The position numbers and the translations under genes were made by a program. DNA of 64,000 nt, taken from NCBI RefSeq assembly GCF_016756535.1, contig NZ_AP023248.1:221994-285993 (forward strand), read 5' to 3'. Each line of letters starts with the position of its first letter. Positions within the stretch are counted from its first letter, which is position 1. This document shows, one piece after another, positions 18,401 through 25,859 of this stretch. The notes beneath the pieces are model-generated. The model was not told the origin of the DNA. It did no database searches and saw nothing but the letters and a program-made list of their open reading frames with translations. The DNA is from Mesorhizobium sp. 131-2-1 (GTDB taxonomy: Bacteria > Pseudomonadota > Alphaproteobacteria > Rhizobiales > Rhizobiaceae).

Positions 18401-21009
18401 TGTTCGTCCTCCGAGCCGATTTGATCCCAAGGGAGACTGCCGCGCTGCTTGGATCGATCGCGCGGATCGTGCTGGTTGCCGAGCATGGCGGGTTAGCCGA
18501 ACAGCTCAACCGCATTTCCGAAGCTGGCGATTGGAGCCCACCGACCCAAGCCCTCCGCGCCCACGGCGCGCTGCAGCCGGTTGCGACGCCGCGTCCGCAA
18601 CTCGAATATTTCAACGGCCTCGGCGGCTTCGCCGATGATGGTAAGGAGTACGTGACGATTCTTGGCCCCGGACAGTCGACTCCTGCTCCTTGGATCAACG
18701 TTGTCGCCAACCCCGCTTTCGGTTTTCAAGTGTCCGCCGAGGGAAGCGGCTTCACCTGGTCAGTAAACAGCCGTGAACATCAGTTGACGCCCTGGTCGAA
18801 CGATCCGGTCTCCGATCGATCGGGCGAAGCGCTTTATCTGCGCGACGAGGATACGGGTGAGTTGTGGTCTCCGACCCCCTCCCCGATCCGTGATGACACA
18901 AGCACCTACGTGGCTCGTCATGGTTGGGGATACAGTCGGTTCGAGCATGAGGCGCACGGTATCGCGTCGGCCCTGCTGGTTTATGTGCCCTTGACTGATG
19001 CAATCAAGATATCACGCCTCAAACTCCGCAACACGACCAATCGCCGCCGGCGGCTGGCCGTCACAGCCTATGTCGAATGGGTACTCGGCAACTCCCGCGC
19101 CTCATCCGCTCCGTTCGTTTCGACGGAGATTGATCCTGGGTCCGGCGCGATTTTCGCAAGGAACCCATGGAATGCCGCTTTTGGATCTCGGGTTGCCTTT
19201 CTCGATTTGGGTGGACGTCAAACAAGTTGGACGGCCGACCGTCGGGAGTTCATCGGCCGCAACTGCGACCTTGCCGACCCTGCCGGCCTGGCAGCCGGCG
19301 CCCGTCTTTCGGGAGCGGTCGGCGCCGGTCTCGACCCTTGCGGTGTACTGCAAACCATCATCGAACTCGCTCCAGGTGACGAAACCGAAATCGTCCTTTT
19401 CCTCGGCGACACAGTCGGCTCCGGTGAAGCCGTGGAACTGATCGCGCGGTATCGTCGGGCAGATCTTGACACGGTGTTGAACGAGGTGCGTGCGCATTGG
19501 CAGGATATTCTCGGTGCGGTGCAGGTCAAAACGCCCGATCGGTCGATGGACATCATGCTGAACGGTTGGCTTCTCTATCAGACAATCGCGTGTCGCATCT
19601 GGGCCCGGTCGGGTTTCTATCAGGCGAGCGGGGCATACGGATTCCGTGACCAGATTCAAGACGGCATGGCGCTGGCGGCAATCCGCCCTTCGCTTACACG
19701 GGAACATCTGATTCGTGCCGCGGGCCGCCAGTTTGCGGAGGGCGACGTTCAACACTGGTGGCTGCCGCATTCAGGCCAGGGCGTGCGCACGCGGATTTCC
19801 GACGACAAGGCGTGGCTCGCTTATGCTGTCGCGCAGTACATCGAGGTCTCTGGTGACGCCGCGCTCCTAGATGAACTCGTCCCTTTCCTGGAGGGGCCAA
19901 ATCTGACGGCGGACGAGCGCGACAATTTCTTTTCACCTGCTATCTCGGCGCGAACCGCTAGTCTTTACGAGCATTGTGCCATGGCGCTGGATGCGAGCCT
20001 CGCAGTAGGCAGCCACGGTATGCCGCTGATCGGCGGTGGCGACTGGAGCGATGGAATGAACCGGGTGGGTGAAGGCGGTCAGGGCGAGAGCGTCTGGCTG
20101 GCTTGGTTTCTGCATACGACCCTGACCGCCTTTGCTGGGGTGGCTGAGGGACGTGATGATGCGGTCCGTGCCGACGCCTGGCGCGCGCACGCCTTGGCAT
20201 TGGGAGGGTCGCTCGAAAACCAAGCATGGGACGGTGACTGGTATCGCCGCGCGTGGTTCGACGACGGCACCGTGATCGGCTCGGCGACGAACGATGAGTG
20301 CCGCATCGACTCGATCGCGCAATCCTGGGCAGTAATTTCGGGCGCCGCCAAGCCTCAGCGCGCGGCCCAAGCCATGGTTGCCGTCGAACGCGAATTGATC
20401 GACGATGATAACAGTCTGGCGTTGCTGTTCACGCCGCCTTTCAACCACATGGCGCACGATCCAGGATACATCAAAGGCTATCCGCCCGGCATCCGTGAGA
20501 ATGGCGGCCAGTACACCCATGCCGCAGCGTGGTCAGTCATCGCCTTCGCCCTCCTCGGCGAAGGCGGCAAGGCGACGAGCTTGTTCGCCCAGCTCAACCC
20601 GATCAACCACGCCCGCACGCGGGCCGAACTCCGTCACTACAAGGTGGAGCCATACGTGGTTGCCGCCGACATCTATTCAGCGCCCGGTCAGATCGGACAT
20701 GGCGGTTGGACCTGGTACACAGGCTCGGCCGGCTGGATACACCGCGCCGGGCTCGAAAGCATCCTGGGCGTGCGGTTTGAGGGATCGTTTCTGCATCTCG
20801 ACCCCTGCATCCCGAACAGTTGGCCAGGGTTCGAGGTCACTCTCCGTCGCCGCTCTGCCCGCATGCGAATAAAGCTAGACAACCCGAATGGCTTCTCCCG
20901 CGGGGTGGCCTCGGCACAACTGGATGGGATATTGCTCGCTCAGCGTCCCCTCCGGGTCGAGTTGATCGACGACGGGCGCGTTCACGAACTCCTGGTTACG
21001 CTAGGCTGA
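12445..21009 (+). CDS. ndvB: cyclic beta-1,2-glucan synthase (NdvB/ChvB)
   Basis: A 2854-residue inner-membrane protein, close to the length of NdvB/ChvB. It has an N-terminal helical region, two hydrophobic clusters (about residues 410-460 and 830-960) and, between them, the GT84 glycosyltransferase with VITLDADTRLRRDSI, EEGSYAGKGIYAVDAF and the QxxRW-like YHRWARGDWQLLPW. The C-terminal third carries carbohydrate-binding and GH94 phosphorylase-like domains (GGDWSDGMNRVGEGGQGES, GGWTWYTGSAGWIHRAGLE), which set ring size. The enzyme primes itself, extends and cyclises glucan from UDP-glucose; the product is exported to the periplasm for osmoadaptation and plant interaction. It lies 136 bp behind the Tim44-like gene, so it may share or have its own promoter. 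A decayed copy of its 3' end lies at 24302-24535. Confidence 0.96.
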   Translation: MLMASLLRRVFGSAPAPSPWNDPNAIREMLFSVERLQEHARSLAAAQRIKQDRPNGHSLLKRLADNEASLIAAYRSICEAVSDGAAITPAAEWLIDNFHQVERQIRQVRLDLPPGYYRQLPTLADGPFAGYPRVLGMAWAFVAHTDSRFDVDAWCDYVHAYQTIQPLMIGELWASAITLRVILIENLRRIAARIVYSREERRRADDLADRLLAVGGHAAEPPKSVMDDLDQGALSEAFLLQLVHRLRDEGPSVTPLFIHLDKRLTAQGKTVDAAVNDEQQKQISANVTVRNIITSMRRMSDVDWTEIFERVTLIDAVLADGCSFAEMDFPTRNLYRTAVEELARGSGLSELEIAHRAVLTGAQAEPEALESDERQTDPGYYLCAGGRAEFEAEVGFRPRPRLLFGRFYRTLGIGGYLGAGAIVAALLLAMPIVVHAQASPGWIWLGILGTLGAIPALDAAVALVNQELTHRFGPTQLPGLELREGVPKRLRTLVVVPTLLTTREAVAAQIERLEIHYLASVAGDVQFALLSDWTDAATETVEGDQELLQVAIEAIARLNLRHAQAPGGDRFLLLHRRRVWNESQHKWIGWERKRGKLHELNKLLRGASDTTFLSQDGRPPQVPEGVCYVITLDADTRLRRDSIRRMIGKMAHPLNQPRHDAATGRVVEGHAVLQPRVATALPTAAEGSVYQRVFSSMNGIDPYSTAVADVYQDLLEEGSYAGKGIYAVDAFEFALKGRSPDSILLSHDLFEGVFARSALASDVEVVEAYPARYDVASLRYHRWARGDWQLLPWILGWSGLLGGGRTQSAAMPASGRWKMVDNLRRTLSPITCLLALMAGWLLPFDAAVIWTIFVVATLVLPSFVPALAGIAPRHAGLSQRIHFKTVMSDFRLALLQSLLIITLLAHQAWLMGDAIARTLFRLIITRRNLLEWTPSEQATIGREPTTSAYYHWMAGAVLIGVAAPIVALFSGNQTWFLAVPFAILWIVSPAIARWVSLPSVREAMLAPTTAEARALRLIARRTWRFFETFVSADDHNLPPDNFQEDPAPVVAHRTSPTNIGLYLLSAASAHDFGWLGVADTVERLEATLSTMGRLDRFRGHFYNWYDTRDLRPLDPRYVSSVDSGNLAGHLIALANACKDWGDLSAAARLSGIDDALNIMVDEVNTLRDRRRTDTVTWRQLDDAIALLTADLHRPLVAPQERANRLSALATSAETLVDITQALALERAEDGSSDMLFWARAIRNSIASHKRDLDGSGPTAAEMSLRLSAIGETARTLAMAMEFDFLLDRQRMLLSIGFLVTEGVRDESCYDLLASEARLASYVAIAKGDLPARHWFRLGHDVTPVDGSAALISWSGSMFEYLMPSIVMRSPAGSVIEQTNRVIVRRQIEYGKALGVPWGVSESAYNVRDLELTYQYSNFGVPGLGLKRGLGENAVIAPYATALAATVDPVAATRNFERLAAEGGLGHYGFFEALDYTPSRLPEGKIVAVVHAYMAHHQGMTITAIADALLGGAMRRRFHTEPMMRATELLLQEHMPREVAVQSPWASEGTSVAKIREFDLPEASRRVDPHAATPATHLLSNGRYSVMLTAAGSGYSRFRSLAVTRWREDATCDDWGSYIYLRDIESDEVWSAGIAPTGVEPDHYAVTFSADRASFSRRDGELSTILEVVVSAGDDAEVRRVTVTNSGSRSRDIEVTSYAEVVMSPPATDTAHPAFAKLFVQTEYDTRPGAILATRRRRSPDEPEIWAAHHSVVEGASVGKPEFETDRSRFLGRGRGVRNPAAVIDGRLLSGSTGSVLDPIFALRRRVHLAPGATIRIAYWTVVAESRTGVVDLIDKTHDISAFDRAATLAWTKAQVELHHLGINRADATLFQRLAGHLLYATPALRSSSETILRGAGAQSGLWAEGISGDLPIILLRIANADDMRIAHQLLQAMEYWRHQQLAVDLVIVNERASSYIQDLQNALEVLVRTSYSGPSSHVSQDTAGRVFVLRADLIPRETAALLGSIARIVLVAEHGGLAEQLNRISEAGDWSPPTQALRAHGALQPVATPRPQLEYFNGLGGFADDGKEYVTILGPGQSTPAPWINVVANPAFGFQVSAEGSGFTWSVNSREHQLTPWSNDPVSDRSGEALYLRDEDTGELWSPTPSPIRDDTSTYVARHGWGYSRFEHEAHGIASALLVYVPLTDAIKISRLKLRNTTNRRRRLAVTAYVEWVLGNSRASSAPFVSTEIDPGSGAIFARNPWNAAFGSRVAFLDLGGRQTSWTADRREFIGRNCDLADPAGLAAGARLSGAVGAGLDPCGVLQTIIELAPGDETEIVLFLGDTVGSGEAVELIARYRRADLDTVLNEVRAHWQDILGAVQVKTPDRSMDIMLNGWLLYQTIACRIWARSGFYQASGAYGFRDQIQDGMALAAIRPSLTREHLIRAAGRQFAEGDVQHWWLPHSGQGVRTRISDDKAWLAYAVAQYIEVSGDAALLDELVPFLEGPNLTADERDNFFSPAISARTASLYEHCAMALDASLAVGSHGMPLIGGGDWSDGMNRVGEGGQGESVWLAWFLHTTLTAFAGVAEGRDDAVRADAWRAHALALGGSLENQAWDGDWYRRAWFDDGTVIGSATNDECRIDSIAQSWAVISGAAKPQRAAQAMVAVERELIDDDNSLALLFTPPFNHMAHDPGYIKGYPPGIRENGGQYTHAAAWSVIAFALLGEGGKATSLFAQLNPINHARTRAELRHYKVEPYVVAADIYSAPGQIGHGGWTWYTGSAGWIHRAGLESILGVRFEGSFLHLDPCIPNSWPGFEVTLRRRSARMRIKLDNPNGFSRGVASAQLDGILLAQRPLRVELIDDGRVHELLVTLG

Positions 21010-21332
21010 TGCAAGCGAGGAGCCTCCGATCGCGCGAATTCTGCATCCTGAAGCGCGATGCTATCGACGTGACGGACAATATGGGAGGAGTGGCAAGTAG
21101 ACATGGGAACAACTCCTGTGACCATACGCTATCGTCAGACCGGCGCGACTTGCCGGTGAGGAGATTGCGCGGGATCGCTCCTTGTCCCGCTTATGGCCGC
21201 CAGGAAGTCGATAGCCGTTGGCTTCGACTCTCCTGTACGCTCGACGTGGTCCAGGCGGCGAAGAATTTGAAAGGCTTTCTGTGGAATGATCTCACCGGCC
21301 TTCCCGGCTGATAGAAAGCTGGTCTTGCCGCC

Positions 21333-21553
21333 TCAGGTTGATGGACAACCGTTGATCACATTGATCTTCTCCGTGACGCCATTGTGGCGCGGCAAGGTGA
21401 AGCTGACCCCCTTCGTGACGCGCCTGACATGGCCAGTCCACGCGGATGAGTGATCGAAAAGACCGTCATACCGACCAGTCTGCGCATGTCCTCACCCGCG
21501 ACAATGCGGGCTTCTGTCGGTCCAAGAACGCGCATCGACATCTGCGTTGACAT
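21333..21553 (-). pseudogene. broken rnk/GreA-C-domain gene remnant
   Basis: The minus frame MSMRVLGPTEARIVAGEDM followed by RRLVGMTVFSITHPRGLAM aligns with the intact protein at 7119-7682 (ETRIVAHDEMRGLVG, ITNSRGLALLGLAEGQ). A frameshift near 21410 moves the reading into EGVSFTLPRHNGVTEKINVI, ending at a TGA at 21333-21335. The N-terminal half is missing. It is a third family member in the window and non-functional. The rest of 21010-21747 holds nothing I recognise. Confidence 0.7.
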
Positions 21554-21747
21554 GGACTTTTGCGAGCGAGCGCCTATCTGGCCTGTTTGCAGATGGGACC
21601 CGCCTTCACGCTTTCCGGCAAAGCGGGGACGATCCGGTCGTCACGACTGTGAAACCCCAGGCCAGTTCGCCGTCAGATGAAGACGGATTTGTAGGTCCGA
21701 TCCGTTTGAAACGGGAGGAACGATAGACATGCGTACTTCATCATGGA

Positions 21748-22866
21748 TTACATGGGATAGCGTAAAATCGCAGCCAATTCCTTGCCGTCAGGGATCTCTT
21801 CGCGCCGAACGCCCAGGATTCGAGCCCTCGAACACAACGCGCGCCTGGCGATCTCATCGACCACGCCGTAGTTGGCAGCATCGCCCTTCGTGTTGAAAGT
21901 CACAGCACCCGTTTCCTCATCGACGAAGCCATCGACGACGGTATCGATATCAACCAGCAAATACTCTACGCCACCAAATGTAGCCGCCCGCGCCGCGTCG
22001 GACACATCCGTGGTTGTTCGATTCTGGCTTGCGCATTGCTCGAAACTGCGATGCAAGCTAGCGATCACGTTTTTGTAGTGGACGTCGAGGACTGGTCTTG
22101 CCGCACTTGCCAGTTCAGCGTCACTCAAACGATCCGGGCTTCCTGAAATGGTTTCGGGAAGTGCGGGGATGGCGCTCAGGGAACGGAACAAGGATTCCAC
22201 CGGCTGGGTCGCTGCCAGAATCACTGGGATTTCCGAGTGCATGAGAACAGGTCTCAACGCGGCATCAACCTTGCGAATGTATTGCGCCAGGCGAACCTTC
22301 TGCCCCTCGGAACCCTGAATGCGCCCACTGGCCGTGCGATCGTTGATAGTTGATTTGCCAACGGCGCTGGCGGCATCCTTCGGCAGATTGGAAACCCTGA
22401 TTTGGGCGGCAGGCAGATCTGAAGAGACCTCGATCAATCTCACCGCATTTTCCGAAATAGCCAAAATATGGGCGGCATGCGGAAACGTGATCGCACGCAT
22501 CAGCGGCTTGAGATGGAAGCGGTCAGAAACTTCGACCATATCGGTCAATTTGTTGGCCAGACGATAGGTTCGGATGAGGTCGGGCGTTGCGAGGATTGCC
22601 AGGCTGCGTGCCTGACGTAACCAGAACGCGTCATCGACCAGAAGATGGTCGAACTGTTCCTGCAATGGCCATATGCGTCGCTTGTCGAAACCCGCCGCTT
22701 CTAGCTGGCTGATGGCGTTCTTTACCAGATTGCCAAGATTAATCCGGCTTTTCCTGATCTCACGAGTAAGCGGCGTGGTGTGTAGATAAATCGAGACGCA
22801 AGCATCCGATCGGACCTGATTGAGATCACCGAATTCTCTAGACGTAGGCGTGTCAACGTACAGCAT
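21748..22866 (-). CDS. baeRF-family protein (bacterial archaeo-eukaryotic release-factor-like)
   Basis: A 372-residue protein. The N-terminus ACVSIYLHTTPLTREIRKSR followed by INLGNLVKNAISQLEAAGF is the signature of bacterial eRF1-like (baeRF) proteins. The central segment PHAAHILAISENAVRLIEV and the C-terminal Pelota/eRF1 domain-3-like end (ARILGVRREEIPDGKELAAIL) agree. Relatives of eRF1/Pelota may act on stalled ribosomes, but bacterial members are little characterised. There is no GGQ motif, so canonical peptide release is not expected. It is monocistronic, with a conspicuous GTTAAC-containing palindrome 50 bp upstream. Confidence 0.78.
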   Translation of the reverse strand: MLYVDTPTSREFGDLNQVRSDACVSIYLHTTPLTREIRKSRINLGNLVKNAISQLEAAGFDKRRIWPLQEQFDHLLVDDAFWLRQARSLAILATPDLIRTYRLANKLTDMVEVSDRFHLKPLMRAITFPHAAHILAISENAVRLIEVSSDLPAAQIRVSNLPKDAASAVGKSTINDRTASGRIQGSEGQKVRLAQYIRKVDAALRPVLMHSEIPVILAATQPVESLFRSLSAIPALPETISGSPDRLSDAELASAARPVLDVHYKNVIASLHRSFEQCASQNRTTTDVSDAARAATFGGVEYLLVDIDTVVDGFVDEETGAVTFNTKGDAANYGVVDEIARRALCSRARILGVRREEIPDGKELAAILRYPM

Positions 22867-22915
22867 GCATCATTCTCCTGAAGGGCGTTCGGTTAGAAAC
22901 CAGTCTTTTTGATAT

Positions 22916-22939
22916 AGGTGTTAACACCTGTTAACACCT
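22916..22939. promoter_or_regulatory. overlapping GTTAAC palindromes upstream of the baeRF gene
   Basis: The 14-bp perfect palindrome AGGTGTTAACACCT is followed directly by GTTAACACCT, so the right arm can pair with either half. It lies 50-73 bp before the start codon at 22866. The arrangement looks like a repressor operator with two overlapping sites; the binding protein is unknown and no regulator gene is adjacent. Confidence 0.5.
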
Positions 22940-23104
22940 ATTTTTAAGATCCATTCGAATTAGCCGAGCGTTATGTCGCACGCTCGAAAGAATTATGGAG
23001 AATTGTGGATTCGATTATCAAAATACCCGTACAGAATTTCGTGTCGAAATGTCGCAACAGGGCGGTTTCGGATTGAAAGGTCATATCCGAGGACTATATC
23101 GGAG

Positions 23105-23219
23105 TAATGATCCCGTTCAGTCATTATAGGAGGTTCCTGCTTTTCGCAGGCTCGCTACTGAACCGCTCGTAGCCCCGAGCGGGCCGACGCTCGCGTCTGT
23201 TACCGCCTCGGGGCTTTCT
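23105..23219 (+). ncRNA. candidate structured RNA ending in a terminator-like hairpin
   Basis: GGTTC (23133-23137) can pair with GAACC (23160-23164) and encloses a CCTGC-TTTTC-GCAGG hairpin. After it, AGCCCCGAG (23171-23179) pairs with CTCGGGGCT (23207-23215) followed by TTCT. An alternative CGAGC/GCTCG hairpin shares bases with the last stem, so two exclusive folds exist. It could be a small RNA or the leader of the DUF1127 gene at 23399. No homologue recognised. Confidence 0.3.
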
Positions 23220-23398
23220 GATCCCTCACCGATCAAATGAACAGGACGGCACTTAGTCGCCGACTGAGGAATGACTTTCGGGCAATCCAGACCGGATCCT
23301 CTGTTTGTCGACCTCAGTAGCCGATCGCGCCGTTCCGCCACCTGGATGCGGCGAACGCCAATTCCGCGCCAACAGTATTTTCGACAATGGAGAGCGAC

Positions 23399-23698
23399 AT
23401 GTCCGATCGCCTGAGAACACAAGTGCAGAGCCGTATCCTGTCCGATCCAGCGCAGCAGAAAAAGCCGGGATTTCTGCATCGGCTAGTTCTCGCGCCTTTC
23501 GAGGGTAGACAGCGGCGCAAGGCGATCAACGAGCTTGAACGCTTGGACGACAGAATGCTTGCAGACATTGGCATCTTGCGCAGCGAAATTCCGCAAGTGA
23601 TTGACGGGTTGAGCTCCCAATACGCCGAGACGGCGTGTCTGCGAACGCTTGTCGCCGCACCGGAATGCAGAAGCGACCCGCTACGGGAGGCAACATGA
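23399..23698 (+). CDS. DUF1127 (YjiS-like) small protein
   Basis: A 99-residue protein with the DUF1127 motif RRKAINELERLDDRMLADIG followed by ILRSEIPQVI, the arginine-rich ELxxLddRmLaDIGl signature near residues 38-66. DUF1127 proteins are abundant small alphaproteobacterial proteins that can act through RNA and affect phosphate, stress and carbon metabolism. This one carries extra residues on both sides of the 45-residue core. GGAG precedes ATG 23399 by eight bases. The 280 bp upstream includes the candidate structured RNA at 23105-23219. Confidence 0.88.
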   Translation: MSDRLRTQVQSRILSDPAQQKKPGFLHRLVLAPFEGRQRRKAINELERLDDRMLADIGILRSEIPQVIDGLSSQYAETACLRTLVAAPECRSDPLREAT

Positions 23699-23770
23699 CG
23701 ACCACTGGCCTGTGCCAGAGACCTCATCGCCAGGCCATTTACGCGAATTGATCAACAGAGAACACGACCT

Positions 23771-24112
23771 ATGATCTCCTCCGCAGACTTTCCCGACCTG
23801 TTTCCCTCCATGGCCGAACCAAAGCGTCGTTTAGAGTTCCGCCGGAGGAGCGATCCGCCGTATAGTGTCTGCATTGCCCTATGGGATGAGGGACAAATAT
23901 TGGACAGTGCTTCGCCGCTGCCTGAAGTTCCTTACGCAGGTGACAGAAGGCGTGACCCGCTGGGGATGGGCATCCTTTTTTCTATTATGCCGGTGTTTGC
24001 CGCTATGTGGGCCACTGTGGCTATCCTCTCGATGTCCGGTGGGAGTTACGCGGAGCAAAGGCGTCGTGACTCAAGCGGTCACCGCTGTGCGATCACGGGA
24101 GCGAAGCCGTAA
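23771..24112 (+). CDS. hypothetical protein with one membrane segment
   Basis: A 113-residue ORF starting 72 bp after the DUF1127 gene. The N-terminal half is polar (PKRRLEFRRRSDPPYSVCIA) and a hydrophobic span follows (MGILFSIMPVFAAMWATVAI, about residues 77-96), so a single-pass membrane protein is possible. No family recognised and only a weak AGAGA ribosome site. It borders the degenerate ndvB remnant, so it could itself be a fragment. Confidence 0.4.
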   Translation: MISSADFPDLFPSMAEPKRRLEFRRRSDPPYSVCIALWDEGQILDSASPLPEVPYAGDRRRDPLGMGILFSIMPVFAAMWATVAILSMSGGSYAEQRRRDSSGHRCAITGAKP

Positions 24113-24301
24113 GGCGACCCAGAACCGTTGTGATGCCACGCGCAAATGTCTATCGGCGCAGATCGTGTCTCGTGTTCCGAACTACATGTCCATGCGACTT
24201 CGACTCACCTCGGTCGGCGAATTCGAGGCGGATTTTCGACTTGGCAAGATGCCAACAGGCCGATTTCGCAAAGAGCCAGCCGTGCAATGGCTGCGGAATT
24301 G

Positions 24302-24535
24302 GTGCCGCGCCGGACTCGAAAGCATCCTGGGGGTGCGGTTTGAGAGGGTCGTCTCTCCATCCCTTGTATTCCTGCAGTTGGCCAGGTTTCGAGGTCACTC
24401 TTCGTCGCTCTCCCGCGGGGTGGCTTCGGCACAGCTGGATGGGATCTTGCTTGTTCAGCGTCCGCTCCGGGTCGAGTTGACCGGCGACGGCGCCTGGATG
24501 AACTCGTGGTTACGCTAGACTGACGCGAGCGACGG
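24302..24535 (+). pseudogene. degenerate copy of the ndvB 3' end
   Basis: The stretch from GGACTCGAAAGCATCCTGGG through the stop region repeats 20747-21030 at the end of the glucan synthase gene with many substitutions and indels. The similarity runs through the stop codon (CGCTAGACTGA here, CGCTAGGCTGA there) and about 15 bp beyond it. It encodes only the last 75 or so codons and is frameshifted, so it is non-functional. It marks an old tandem duplication, or a second ndvB that was lost. Confidence 0.8.
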
Positions 24536-24602
24536 ATCAATGGCGCCTGCCCGCAGACTATTCGATGATGGCATCAAAGCTACTCGGTCTCGGCCGCCAC
24601 CA

Positions 24603-25043
24603 TCAGCGATAGCCAACACACATCACATAATCGCGCAAAAGCGTCTCTTCTTGTTCCACCTCCAGCATGAGGGCCTCAAGCGCATCTCGCGCGTTGAGTA
24701 CTCCGATCGGTCGAGACTCCGCATCGGTGACGGGAATGTTTTTCAGCCGGCGCTCCTTCATGATCGACCAGACGTCGTGCAACCAGTCGGTCGGCCGGCA
24801 GATGACGACATCTTCGGTCATAACCGACGATACCGCGATCTGGCAGGTTGAACCTTGGCATCGGCCGACCTGCCTTACGATGTCCGTTTTCGTAATAACG
24901 CCCTTCAAATGCCCATCGGGGCCGCAGACAACGACCAGGTCCGATGAGCCGCCAAGCAGTCGCGCTGCTTTAAGCAAGGGCGCATCATATCCAATAGTGG
25001 CCAGCCTCTTGTGGGCAATGGGTACGACTCTATCAACGAGCAT
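24603..25043 (-). CDS. CBS-pair domain protein
   Basis: A 146-residue protein made of two CBS motifs: DAPLLKAARLLGGSSDLVVV with GHLKGVITKTDIVRQVG, and VMTEDVVICRPTDWLHDVWS with NIPVTDAESRPIGVLNARDA. CBS pairs usually sense AMP/ATP or NAD(H). ATG 25043 has GGAGGAC upstream. It is the last gene of the sdhBCD-like operon (19 bp after sdhD), an unusual place for a CBS protein; a role in adjusting the complex to energy charge is conceivable but inferred. The C-terminal acidic tail LEVEQEETLLRDYVM is typical of small stand-alone rhizobial CBS proteins. Confidence 0.9.
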   Translation of the reverse strand: MLVDRVVPIAHKRLATIGYDAPLLKAARLLGGSSDLVVVCGPDGHLKGVITKTDIVRQVGRCQGSTCQIAVSSVMTEDVVICRPTDWLHDVWSIMKERRLKNIPVTDAESRPIGVLNARDALEALMLEVEQEETLLRDYVMCVGYR

Positions 25044-25062
25044 TTGTTCGTCCTCCCCGCTC

Positions 25063-25446
25063 TCAGCCGCCCAAGGAGATACGCAACGTAGCGACAATGC
25101 CCGTTACGGCCAGCGCGAAGCAGCCCAAACGAATCGCTATCAACACCGGAAATCTCGCTCCTGAATGAACGTAGTCCTCGATTACAACCTGAAGTCCGAG
25201 GGCCATGTGATAAAACAGCGCCACCAGCAGCAGCACCATACAGATCGTCGCGGACGGCATCCTGAGCCAGGTGACGACACCAGCATGGTCCCTGCCAGTG
25301 AGGGCGATCACGGACGCCAGGAACCATATTGTCAGCGGGATCAGCGCAATAGCCGACACGCGCTCGGCCCACCAATGCCCGACGCCTTTGCTGGCCGAGC
25401 CAAGCCCGGTCGCGCGGCTTAGTGGTGGGCGCGTATGCTTCTCCAA
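25063..25446 (-). CDS. sdhD: succinate dehydrogenase membrane anchor subunit
   Basis: A 127-residue protein with three membrane spans. Seen: RATGLGSASKGVGHWWAERV, the usual SdhD N-terminus, and YHMALGLQVVIEDYVH carrying the candidate heme b histidine and the quinone-site region. The start appears to be TTG with AGGAGG immediately before it, which is unusually close; no in-frame ATG lies nearby. It follows sdhC with 4 bp between. It would anchor the flavoprotein/iron-sulfur pair and pass electrons to ubiquinone. No sdhA is present in the operon. Confidence 0.88.
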   Translation of the reverse strand: MEKHTRPPLSRATGLGSASKGVGHWWAERVSAIALIPLTIWFLASVIALTGRDHAGVVTWLRMPSATICMVLLLVALFYHMALGLQVVIEDYVHSGARFPVLIAIRLGCFALAVTGIVATLRISLGG

Positions 25447-25450
25447 CCTC

Positions 25451-25849
25451 CTACCCCGCGATGTAGATGCTGAGCGCCCATGTTGCTCCGGTGAGCAACA
25501 AGCTGGCTATGACCACTGCCCAGCCGGAGGCATAGATCGTGCGAAGTTGAAAACCATATCCCGCGTCCCAAAACAAATGCCGGATCCCACCGCAGAGATG
25601 CATGAAGAAGGAAAACGCGCCTCCAATCATCAAGAGCCGTCCGATCCATGATCCTATGACGCTTTGAACCGTGGAGAATGCTTGCGGGCCGGTTGCGGCG
25701 GCAGAGAGCCAGATCACCAGGAACACCGCAAAGGCGCTCAGGACAACGCCGGTGATGCGATTAGCGATCGAGAGAACCGAGGTAAGCTGCGGTCTGTAGA
25801 TTTGAATGTTGGGCGAGAGCGGCCGCCTGCGGCTGGCAATAGTCTTCAT
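25451..25849 (-). CDS. sdhC: succinate dehydrogenase cytochrome b556 subunit
   Basis: A 132-residue protein with three spans. It has the SdhC signature SPNIQIYRPQLTSVLSIANR-ITG and FFMHLCGGIRHLFWDAGYGF, including the heme-ligand histidine region. The usual SI-x-HRITG motif reads SIANRITG here: the conserved histidine next to the quinone-site arginine is an asparagine. The ATG at 25849 follows GGGGAAAG and starts MKTIASRRRPLSPN. It lies 10 bp after sdhB and 4 bp before sdhD. The substitution marks this as a divergent, probably accessory, complex. Confidence 0.9.
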   Translation of the reverse strand: MKTIASRRRPLSPNIQIYRPQLTSVLSIANRITGVVLSAFAVFLVIWLSAAATGPQAFSTVQSVIGSWIGRLLMIGGAFSFFMHLCGGIRHLFWDAGYGFQLRTIYASGWAVVIASLLLTGATWALSIYIAG

Positions 25850-25859
25850 TTCTTTCCCC

